DNA from: Pseudomonadota bacterium | GTDB lineage: Bacteria > Desulfobacterota > Desulfobulbia > Desulfobulbales > DAOVYS01 | Direction: 5' to 3' | Length of the DNA: 6,044 nt | Assembly (NCBI GenBank): GCA_030635485.1 | Contig: DAOVYS010000175.1 | Coordinates: 1-6,044, forward strand | Part shown: piece after piece, positions 1-4,819 of the stretch | How the letters are laid out: each line of letters opens with the position of its first letter | Position numbering within the stretch: the stretch's first letter is position 1 | Translations under genes and position numbers: made by a program | The notes under the pieces: model-generated | Told to the model about the DNA's origin: nothing | Database searches by the model: none | The model's input: the letters and a program-made list of their open reading frames with translations, nothing else

Positions 1-381
1 GAGAGCGTCACCCCGGAGGCGGCGATCAGGCAGATGGAGGCGTTGGAAAAAGATGGGGCCGTCCATACGATCTGGACCATGATCACTCCATTTATCGGCG
101 CTATATGTAATTGTCAGCCTGGCGACTGTCTTGGTCTGCGTACCCTTGCTGTTGACGTCGAGACCATGTTTCGCGGCGAACAGATGGCCGTGGTCGATAC
201 CTCGCTCTGCAATGGCTGCGGTTTATGCCGGGATGCCTGTCACTTTGACGCCATAAGCGGCAATGAGTCGGCAGGTGAATACAGGGCGGTGATCGATTCT
301 GAAAAATGCTTCGGCTGCGGTTTATGCCGCAACAGTTGTCCGCAGGATGCACTCAGTATGGTGACTCGTGACTGGAGGTAA
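1..381 (+). CDS. 4Fe-4S ferredoxin-domain protein, C-terminal part
   Basis: The reading frame is open from base 1, so the gene begins upstream and 126 residues are visible. The first ATG, at 34, is probably internal. In the visible fragment there is a CxCxxxxC motif (Cys36, 38, 43) after a hydrophobic MITPFIGAI stretch. Two ferredoxin-type cluster motifs follow: CNGCGLCRDAC (Cys70, 73, 76, 80) and CFGCGLCRNSCP (Cys103, 106, 109, 113). The last two motifs are the signature of a 2x[4Fe-4S] ferredoxin domain, so the protein probably carries electrons in the cytoplasm. In the first cluster the usual proline after the fourth Cys is replaced by His. The extra CxCxxxxC group could bind a further metal or cluster (inference). 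The exact family and redox partner cannot be named from this fragment. An intrinsic terminator follows 35 bases after the stop codon. Confidence 0.85.
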   Translation, partial: ESVTPEAAIRQMEALEKDGAVHTIWTMITPFIGAICNCQPGDCLGLRTLAVDVETMFRGEQMAVVDTSLCNGCGLCRDACHFDAISGNESAGEYRAVIDSEKCFGCGLCRNSCPQDALSMVTRDWR

Positions 382-415
382 GCTCTACTAAAAAATAAGG
401 TAACCAATAAGGATT

Positions 416-443
416 AGCGATCTCGAAGGAGTCGCTTTTCTTT
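416..443 (+). terminator. Rho-independent terminator of the ferredoxin-type gene
   Basis: AGCGA (416-420) pairs with TCGCT (432-436), and CTC (422-424) with GAG (429-431). T421 is bulged and the loop is GAAG. The stem runs directly into TTTTCTTT. It lies 35 bases past the stop at 381 and separates that gene from the following unknown gene. Confidence 0.6.
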
Positions 444-492
444 AAATAGTTAAATGGCCGAAACTGGAACCAACACCCCAACAAAACTACAT

Positions 493-496
493 GGAG
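493..496 (+). promoter_or_regulatory. Shine-Dalgarno that decides the start at 503
   Basis: GGAG lies 6 bases before the ATG at 503. The ATG at 491 in the same frame has only an A/C-rich sequence upstream and itself overlaps this GGAG, so 503 is preferred. Confidence 0.6.
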
Positions 497-502
497 TTCG
501 CG

Positions 503-832
503 ATGAAGAGATTTCAGCAGTTCAGTGGCAGGGAAATCAATCTGGAAAATATCAAAGACAGCGGCCGACTGGCTGAGTTTGGCATTACATGCAGGTACCT
601 GCCGGATCCTCCCGATGATTATGATGAATTTGAATTCGGGACCGATTTCAAGGGTAAACAGGATGTGGGAATAATGGTGACCGTGGAATTGAGGCGGATC
701 AAACGGCTCATGTTTGGTTTTATTGATCCGGACAACCCGGATATTATAAGGCCTATGGGGGATGGACTGGACGGATTGCTGGATCAGAAGATTGACGCGC
801 TACTGGATTTTTTTGATTTCATCACCCAATGA
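503..832 (+). CDS. Small hypothetical protein, 109 residues
   Basis: I do not recognise this protein. It starts MKRFQQFSGREINLENI and ends in DALLDFFDFITQ. The start at 503 is chosen for its well-placed GGAG; an in-frame ATG at 491 would add four residues. The protein is soluble in character, with no signal peptide or membrane segment. It is acidic in the middle (a DDYDEFEFGTDF stretch at about residues 38-49), then has a basic beta-like segment (VTVELRRIKRLMFGFI). A helical C-terminus alternates Leu/Ile/Phe with Asp. A single Cys (about residue 30) makes metal binding unlikely. The length, codon pattern and ribosome-binding site support a real gene. It is isolated: a terminator lies before it and the next gene points the other way. 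No function is proposed. Confidence 0.65.
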   Translation: MKRFQQFSGREINLENIKDSGRLAEFGITCRYLPDPPDDYDEFEFGTDFKGKQDVGIMVTVELRRIKRLMFGFIDPDNPDIIRPMGDGLDGLLDQKIDALLDFFDFITQ

Positions 833-871
833 CGGGTGAATTACGCGTTTGTCCAGAGCCGAAAAAATACT

Positions 872-896
872 GTTGGGTTTCGTTCCTCAACCCAAC
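872..896. repeat. Dispersed intergenic palindrome (GTTGGGTT...AACCCAAC)
   Basis: GTTGGGTT (872-879) and AACCCAAC (889-896) form a perfect 8-bp stem around a 9-base loop. On the minus strand it reads GTAGGTTGGGTTGAGG followed by AACGAAACCCAACA. I know this sequence as a common dispersed intergenic repeat in many bacteria; its chance translation reads VGWVEERNPT. On the minus strand the stem is followed after four bases by six T's (862-867), so it could also end transcription coming from the FmdE-family gene, whose stop codon is at 960. Element borders beyond the stem cannot be set from one copy. Confidence 0.6.
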
Positions 897-959
897 CTAC
901 GAAAAAACTATTCACCGCGCTGAAAAATTTACCATAAACTTTCGATATGCCCATTGAGA

Positions 960-1544
960 TCAGGTTTCCACGCTGTAATACCTGCCGTGCGCACATCCCC
1001 TGCATAATGTCTTTCCATCTTTTTTCACGTCCCGGCCGTCCTGGACCCAGTCGCCGCATTTTTCGCATCTGACCCGCCTTTTGGGCCTGCCTGGAAGATC
1101 AAATTCCGGGATCTCTACCTTGACCTTCTCGATTTTGAAAAGTTCATCTTCAGGCATGATTCGGTAGGCTTTGAGCTGCTGTTTGTATTTGTCCTCGATT
1201 TCCGGGCAGTATTTTTTCGAAGTCTCCCTTGCCTCTTCAAGTGCCGTGATTCTCACACCCTTTTGGGTCGCAAGATTGACGAACGTGGCAGCCATGATTC
1301 CATTATCCACCCATCTCAATGATCGTTTGCCCAGGCTACAGCCGGTCGCGCTCTGAATCGCATCGGTCGCGCATCTGTCGATTTCAACGAGCACGTAAAG
1401 GTTTTTCCTGTCTCTGCCCTTTGGGTCCGCGATGCCTATTTCACGGAGGCCGACTATCGCCATTCGGACACCGATTACCTGACCCGCGCATATATGGCCA
1501 TGGATCTTAGTGGATACTTTAAGAAGTTCTTCAAATGATTGCAT
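960..1544 (-). CDS. FmdE-family protein with C-terminal zinc finger
   Basis: A 194-residue protein of the FmdE family (Pfam FmdE, named after subunit E of formylmethanofuran dehydrogenase). The core, about residues 1-140, begins with the conserved HGHICAG motif (His15, His17, Cys19). It also has the second Cys-rich segment, DRCATDAIQSATGCSLGK (Cys58, Cys69). A C-terminal zinc finger has Cys160 and Cys163 paired with Cys181 and Cys184. Family structures have the same alpha+beta core plus treble-clef finger. In bacteria such stand-alone proteins occur without the rest of the methanofuran enzyme, and their reaction is not established; metal or redox handling is a guess. The ATG at 1544 is chosen because family homology starts there and GGTGA (1552-1556) lies 7 bases upstream. 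The longer frame to 1652 begins with TTG and looks unrelated. The gene is downstream of manC in the same direction, 198 bases away. Confidence 0.88.
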   Translation of the reverse strand: MQSFEELLKVSTKIHGHICAGQVIGVRMAIVGLREIGIADPKGRDRKNLYVLVEIDRCATDAIQSATGCSLGKRSLRWVDNGIMAATFVNLATQKGVRITALEEARETSKKYCPEIEDKYKQQLKAYRIMPEDELFKIEKVKVEIPEFDLPGRPKRRVRCEKCGDWVQDGRDVKKDGKTLCRGCAHGRYYSVET

Positions 1545-1590
1545 AATGTTTTCACCAAAGGAGGATGTATTTTTCGTTGTCACGGCCCGG

Positions 1591-1629
1591 TTTTCGGGGC
1601 AGCCACTTTTTTCGGGGTAATATTTTACC
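1591..1629 (-). promoter_or_regulatory. Possible control region of the FmdE-family gene
   Basis: Two copies of TTTTCGGGG (plus-strand reading, 1591-1599 and 1609-1617) sit 18 bases apart. They lie beside a short palindrome, GGTAA-TATT-TTACC (1616-1629), which on the minus strand contains the -10-like TAAAAT. The block lies about 50-85 bases upstream of the ATG at 1544. It is compatible with a separate promoter and paired regulator sites, but no convincing -35 box is visible, so this is weak. Confidence 0.2.
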
Positions 1630-1639
1630 AGTGGTGCAG

Positions 1640-1660
1640 ATACACCCCGCAAGGGGGTAT
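1640..1660. other. Small hairpin with GCAA tetraloop
   Basis: ATAC, a bulged A, and CCCC (1640-1648) pair with GGGG, a further G, and TAT (1653-1660) around a GCAA loop on the plus strand. No T run follows on either strand, so it is not a clear terminator. It lies between manC and the FmdE-family gene and overlaps the possible gene remnant. Confidence 0.3.
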
Positions 1661-1738
1661 AAATGCGTGATCGTGGTGGGCGGCTATAGCCTATACTATG
1701 CCGGCCGCCGTGATTACGTGCAGATGTGCCGCTGGTGA
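1646..1738 (+). pseudogene. Possible remnant of a Gly/Tyr-rich small secreted protein
   Basis: This stretch lies in the 198-base gap between manC and the FmdE-family gene. Read on the plus strand it encodes PARGYKCVIVVGGYSLYYAG and a short tail ending at a TGA (1736-1738). The pattern Pro-x-x-Gly-Tyr, then Val-rich, then Gly-Gly and Tyr-Tyr resembles the conserved segment of small exported proteins of the DUF6515 type. Third codon positions are GC-rich, as in coding DNA. The frame could begin at an ATG at 1565, which directly abuts AAAGGAGG and would give 57 residues. There is no signal peptide and the rest of the domain is missing. It may be a decayed fragment or a chance frame; the domain resemblance is from memory. 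Confidence 0.22.
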
Positions 1739-1742
1739 AATA

Positions 1743-3149
1743 TTATCTTCCGAAATCATCATCAAACCGGATAATATCGTCTTCTCCAAGGTAGCGACCG
1801 TTCTGCACCTCGATTAATTCGAGGGGGATGAGCCCGGGGTTTTCAAGACGATGTTTTTCCCCGCTGGGAATGTAGGTGGACTCGTTTTCAAAGACCAGCA
1901 TGGTTTCTTCTCCGCGCGTTACTTTTGCGGTTCCTGTAACCACTATCCAGTGTTCCGACCTGTGGTGATGCATCTGCAGGGAGAGTTTTTTGCCGGGATA
2001 CACAACAATTTTTTTGATCTTGAAACTGGGATGCTCCTCAAGGATTGTATAGCTGCCCCAGGGGCGGTAAACGGTCCGGTGCAGCCGGTATTCTTCACGA
2101 TCTTTTTTCTTCAGCGCATTGACGATCTTTTTTACATCCTGCGACCGGTCCAGTGGGCTGACCAGAACCGCATCCGTGGTTTCAACGATAAGGGAATTTC
2201 TGAGTCCGACCGCGGCCACGAGTCCATGTTCGGAACGGATGAGGCTGTTTTTTACATCCTCAAGCATCACGTCTCCATGGACAACGTTTCCTGATTCATC
2301 CTTTTCCGATATCTCCCAGAGGGCCTGCCAGGAACCGATATCGCTCCATCCTAGGTCGGCAGGAACTACAGCAACATGGTCTGATTTTTCCATCAGCGCA
2401 TAATCGATTGAGTCGCTGGGGCATGCGGCCATGCTGGACTGGTCCAGATGGAAAAAGGTTTTGTCAACGGTTCCATTGTCCACGGCAGCTTTCATGCAAC
2501 TACAGATCTCAGGCGCATATTTCCCCATTTCTTCAATAAGTGTTGAGATCTCAAACGCGAACATACCGCTGTTCCAGTAATAATTGCCTTTTTCAAGGTA
2601 TTTTTCAGCTGTGGCAAGATCCGGTTTTTCCACAAAGGAGACGGCTTTATAGCCTTTTCCTTTTTCAATATAACCGTAACCGGTCTCAGGTGAATCCGGC
2701 TGGATGCCGAAAGTGACCAGATGACCCGATTCCGCAAGCGATACTGCCGTGGTTACCGCATCACTGAATGAATCTACATCAGTGATGAGATGATCGGCAG
2801 GGAGTACAAGCAGAACGGTTGTTTCCTCGTTTTTTCCCTGGTTAAAATATGCGGCAGCGCAGATTGCAGGCGCTGTATTCCTGCCAAGCGGTTCAAGAAT
2901 GAGTTGAACCGGATCAGCCGGTTTTAGTTCATTGATCTGGCTCATGGCAATGAATCGATGCTCTTCCCCCACGATCACCATTGGCGGAAGCGTGCCGGGA
3001 ATGTCCGACAATCGCCGGATCGTGGCCTGGAGAAGGGATATGTCTTTGTCGCCGAGATTTAAGAGCTGTTTTGGGTAGAGTTCTCTTGAAAGGGGCCAAA
3101 GACGGGACCCGCTTCCCCCTGCCAGAATAATCGGTTGTATCAATGTCAT
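1743..3149 (-). CDS. manC: Mannose-1-phosphate guanylyltransferase / mannose-6-phosphate isomerase
   Basis: A 468-residue bifunctional cytoplasmic enzyme of the ManC/AlgA/CpsB type. It isomerises fructose-6-phosphate to mannose-6-phosphate and makes GDP-mannose from mannose-1-phosphate and GTP. The N-terminal nucleotidyltransferase has the signature GGSGSRLWPLSRELYPKQ (11-28), LEPLGRNTAPA (86-96), LPADH (116-120), FVEKP (172-176), YYWNSGMF (190-197) and DLGWSDIGSW (265-274). The C-terminal cupin isomerase domain starts near RPWGSY (362-367). It has the metal-binding QMHHHRSEHW (392-401) and His433 in PSGEKHR. The length is normal for the family. The ATG at 3149 gives the usual MxxIxPIILAGG start and has AGGAGA 11 bases upstream. 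The gene follows the NamZ-like gene by 99 bases with no visible promoter between them, so they may be one transcript. The product would feed surface polysaccharide or LPS synthesis. Phosphomannomutase, needed between the two steps, is not in view. Confidence 0.96.
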   Translation of the reverse strand: MTLIQPIILAGGSGSRLWPLSRELYPKQLLNLGDKDISLLQATIRRLSDIPGTLPPMVIVGEEHRFIAMSQINELKPADPVQLILEPLGRNTAPAICAAAYFNQGKNEETTVLLVLPADHLITDVDSFSDAVTTAVSLAESGHLVTFGIQPDSPETGYGYIEKGKGYKAVSFVEKPDLATAEKYLEKGNYYWNSGMFAFEISTLIEEMGKYAPEICSCMKAAVDNGTVDKTFFHLDQSSMAACPSDSIDYALMEKSDHVAVVPADLGWSDIGSWQALWEISEKDESGNVVHGDVMLEDVKNSLIRSEHGLVAAVGLRNSLIVETTDAVLVSPLDRSQDVKKIVNALKKKDREEYRLHRTVYRPWGSYTILEEHPSFKIKKIVVYPGKKLSLQMHHHRSEHWIVVTGTAKVTRGEETMLVFENESTYIPSGEKHRLENPGLIPLELIEVQNGRYLGEDDIIRFDDDFGR

Positions 3150-3248
3150 GTTCGATCATGTCTCCTGTGACCGCTTACACGGTAAGGGGGTGGCGACCGT
3201 TGTCTGGTTGCCTTGCCCCTGTCATCAGTTACTTACTTACGGAGCTAT

Positions 3249-4421
3249 TCATCCGTTGTATAGAAAAACGTTTTTCCTGCCTTCTTTAAATTCCTCAAGA
3301 TCCCTTTGCCATTCCTTTTCCATGTCAAGCAGATCCTCGCCCCGGGCCAGGGCTTTCTTAAGAGAGACGTCACCCAGGATAAGGTCCAGGGGGAGCCGTT
3401 CGTATTCATATTCATATGGTGGATGCTTGAACTCGAAATTATTGGGAAAGAGAACCATTATCGCCTGAAGAAGGGCAAGAGAGGTGCGGTACGGCAGAAA
3501 TTTTAGCGGGTCGGTTATGTGTATCTGAAACCCTGAACACCCTTCTCCTGCCCATTTGTTTGAGACGGGCGTAAAGACAAGTGGCCGCAGCACACAGCCG
3601 GGAAGCGGGATATTTTTAATCTGCGTAAATACTCTCTCATGGTCAATAAAGGGGGCTCCAAAGAGTTCAAACGGGAGCGTGGTGCCCCGGCCTTCCGATA
3701 CATTGGTCCCTTCCCAGATCACCTGTCCCGGATATACCAGCGCGGTTTCCGGCGTGGGCATGTTGGGGGAAGGGAAGACCCATGGAAGTCCTGTGTCGCG
3801 GAAGATCATCTCTCGGCGCCAACCGGCCATTGGAATCACTTCAAGGTCGGCGTTGATTCCGAATCTGCTGTTTATAAGGAGCGCCAGTTCACCGAATGTA
3901 AGACCGTGGCGCATCGGAATGGGATAGAGTCCTACAAACGAGCTGCAGTCCGGTTTAAGGAGATTCCCCTCCACCGCGGTGCCGCCCAGAGGGTTCGGCC
4001 GGTCGAGTATCACCACCTTTTTTTTAAAGGTTGCGGCTGCTTCCATGCAGTAAGCCAATGTGTAAAGGAATGTATAGATCCTGGTCCCCACGTCGACAAT
4101 ATCCACAAGCAACACATCCAGATGTTCGAACATTTCCCTGGTGGGGCGGCGCTCTTTTCCGTACAGACTGAAGACCGGAATACCACTGGTCTTGTCCTTC
4201 ATGTGGTCCGATTCCTCCATGTTGTCCTGCTTTTCCGAGAAAAAACCGTGCTGTGGGGAGAACAGACATGTAAGCCGGCCGGGAAAGGCCTTGTTGATCA
4301 GATCACGGCTGTGGGTCAGTTTGGAATCAGTGGATGCCTGGTTGCAGAGCAGGCCAAGCCGTTTTTTTAAAAGCCATTCGGGCCGTAATTTGACGAGTTG
4401 CTCGATTCCCAGGGATATCAT
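3249..4421 (-). CDS. NamZ/DUF1343-type exo-beta-N-acetylmuramidase relative
   Basis: A 390-residue protein of the DUF1343 family, whose characterised member NamZ (B. subtilis YbbC) removes N-acetylmuramic acid from the non-reducing end of peptidoglycan fragments. Family blocks are intact: LGLLCNQAS near the N-terminus, SPQHGF (55-60), VDIVDVGTRIYTFLYTLAY (about 106-124), DRPNPLGG (140-147), PIPMRHGLTFGEL (167-179), PSPNMPT (217-223) and WEGTNVSEGRGTT (236-248). The C-terminus, ending FLYNG, is full length. Many relatives have PEHG where this protein has PQHG (Gln57). The ATG at 4421 matches the family start, but it has no Shine-Dalgarno, only A/T-rich leader. A GTG at 4496 would add 25 residues (CVNCVIIVYIDFYF-like), which resemble neither a good signal peptide nor the family. 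With the 4421 start there is no export signal, suggesting cytoplasmic cell-wall recycling. The gene is followed by manC on the same strand. Confidence 0.92.
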   Translation of the reverse strand: MISLGIEQLVKLRPEWLLKKRLGLLCNQASTDSKLTHSRDLINKAFPGRLTCLFSPQHGFFSEKQDNMEESDHMKDKTSGIPVFSLYGKERRPTREMFEHLDVLLVDIVDVGTRIYTFLYTLAYCMEAAATFKKKVVILDRPNPLGGTAVEGNLLKPDCSSFVGLYPIPMRHGLTFGELALLINSRFGINADLEVIPMAGWRREMIFRDTGLPWVFPSPNMPTPETALVYPGQVIWEGTNVSEGRGTTLPFELFGAPFIDHERVFTQIKNIPLPGCVLRPLVFTPVSNKWAGEGCSGFQIHITDPLKFLPYRTSLALLQAIMVLFPNNFEFKHPPYEYEYERLPLDLILGDVSLKKALARGEDLLDMEKEWQRDLEEFKEGRKNVFLYNG

Positions 4422-4533
4422 TTTTTTTAAGAAAAAATCTGAGTTGAAGTAAAAGTCAATATAAACAATAATAACGCAATTGACACATTTTCTCACTTAA
4501 CCAGAAAAAATTGGAATATGCACGAAAAAATCA

Positions 4534-4564
4534 ATTATAAAGCGAGGTTATGTGTTTTTGTCAA
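4534..4564 (-). promoter_or_regulatory. Sigma-70-type promoter for the NamZ-like/manC genes
   Basis: On the minus strand a perfect TTGACA (4564-4559) and a perfect TATAAT (4539-4534) are separated by 19 bases. The shifted -10 reading TTTATA gives 17. Transcription would start near 4527, leaving an A/T-rich leader of about 105 bases to the ATG at 4421. The spacing is longer than ideal, but both hexamers match consensus exactly. Confidence 0.5.
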
Positions 4565-4565
4565 G

Positions 4566-4581
4566 ATCGGTCCGGTCCGAT
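4566..4581. promoter_or_regulatory. Palindrome next to the -35 box, possible operator
   Basis: ATCGGTCCGGTCCGAT is a near-perfect palindrome: the arms ATCGG/CCGAT and the central CCGG are symmetric, and only the two T's between them break it. It starts one base upstream of the minus-strand TTGACA. The position suits a regulator site. No regulator gene is in view. Confidence 0.25.
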
Positions 4582-4652
4582 GTCGATGGTATGGAGTAGT
4601 TGTCAAAAGAATCCTTATGCCGTAACTATTTGATATAGCTAAAAAAATTTAC

Positions 4653-4660
4653 TGGAGAAT
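4653..4660. repeat. Left copy of the 8-bp target duplication
   Basis: TGGAGAAT here is identical to 4809-4816 and directly abuts the left end of the 148-bp element. The identity runs six bases further left (ATTTAC, 4647-4652) because the left flank happens to match the terminal bases of the element's right end. It contains a GGAG that would have been the original ribosome-binding site of the cooC-like gene. Confidence 0.6.
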
Positions 4661-4808
4661 GTAAATATTCGGCGTGATGCCGGAAAATAGCTAGAACCAC
4701 CAAATTGTAAATATTCGGCAGCGCACCCCAAGGGCACTTCCTGCGGGGCGCTTCACAGGGAGGTGAGCAGCCTGATCGCCTTCCTGTGAAGTGCTGCCGA
4801 ATATTTAC
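4661..4808. mobile_element. IS66-like MITE, 148 bp, in the cooC leader
   Basis: A non-coding element bounded by perfect 13-bp terminal inverted repeats, GTAAATATTCGGC (4661-4673) and GCCGAATATTTAC (4796-4808). It is flanked by the perfect 8-bp direct repeat TGGAGAAT. Ends starting GTAA with an 8-bp target duplication are known IS66-family traits, so a trans-mobilised IS66-type miniature element is the best reading. The element has no transposase and no credible reading frame. A third copy of the end sequence, extended to GTAAATATTCGGCAGC, lies inside at 4707-4722 and pairs with 4793-4808. It sits between the cooC-like gene and its upstream DNA and interrupts its leader. The family assignment rests on ends and duplication size only, so it is moderately sure. 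Confidence 0.6.
4707..4808 (+). other. Long foldback in the cooC leader RNA
   Basis: The outer stem of 16 perfect pairs is 4707-4722 with 4793-4808. The inner stem of 16 pairs is 4751-4766 with 4776-4791: nine Watson-Crick pairs (CTTCACAGG/CCTGTGAAG), then seven more including two G-U, with a 9-base loop. On the left side, 28 bases branch off and can form a small C4/G4 hairpin (4726-4729 with 4745-4748). On the right only one base separates the stems. In RNA this strong structure would end one base before the Shine-Dalgarno at 4810, so it may affect translation or message stability. It can be explained as part of the MITE. Confidence 0.55.
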
Positions 4809-4816
4809 TGGAGAAT
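4809..4816. repeat. Right copy of the 8-bp target duplication, carrying the active Shine-Dalgarno
   Basis: TGGAGAAT abuts the right end of the element. GGAGA at 4810-4814 lies 5 bases before the TTG start at 4820 and is the only ribosome-binding site for the cooC-like gene. The insertion therefore restored the site it interrupted. Confidence 0.6.
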
Positions 4817-4819
4817 ATT

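Noticed and set aside
822..839. TCACCC/GGGTGA hairpin over the stop codon of the small hypothetical gene
   Set aside because: The stem is only 6 bp and no T run follows on the plus strand, so it is not a convincing terminator.
841..1068. A 75-codon minus-strand frame ending VGWVEERNPTVFFRLWTNA
   Set aside because: It is the chance translation of the dispersed palindrome plus the opposite frame of the FmdE-family gene; such VGWVEERNPT frames are common annotation artefacts.
1545..1742. Molybdenum-cofactor riboswitch upstream of the FmdE-family gene
   Set aside because: The context made it plausible, but I could not match the conserved core or its multi-stem layout in this sequence.
3150..3248. 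Promoter or terminator between the NamZ-like gene and manC
   Set aside because: Only a GTAA triplication and a trivial CTTAC/GTAAG stem were seen, with no promoter boxes and no stem with a T run.
3639..4370. A 243-codon plus-strand frame opposite the NamZ-like gene
   Set aside because: It lies fully antisense to a well-conserved family gene, has no recognisable motif and no good ribosome-binding site.
4600..4628. Plus-strand promoter for the cooC-like gene (TTGTCA, 17 bases, TAACTA)
   Set aside because: The -35 is fair but the -10 matches consensus poorly. No better candidate was seen upstream of the MITE.
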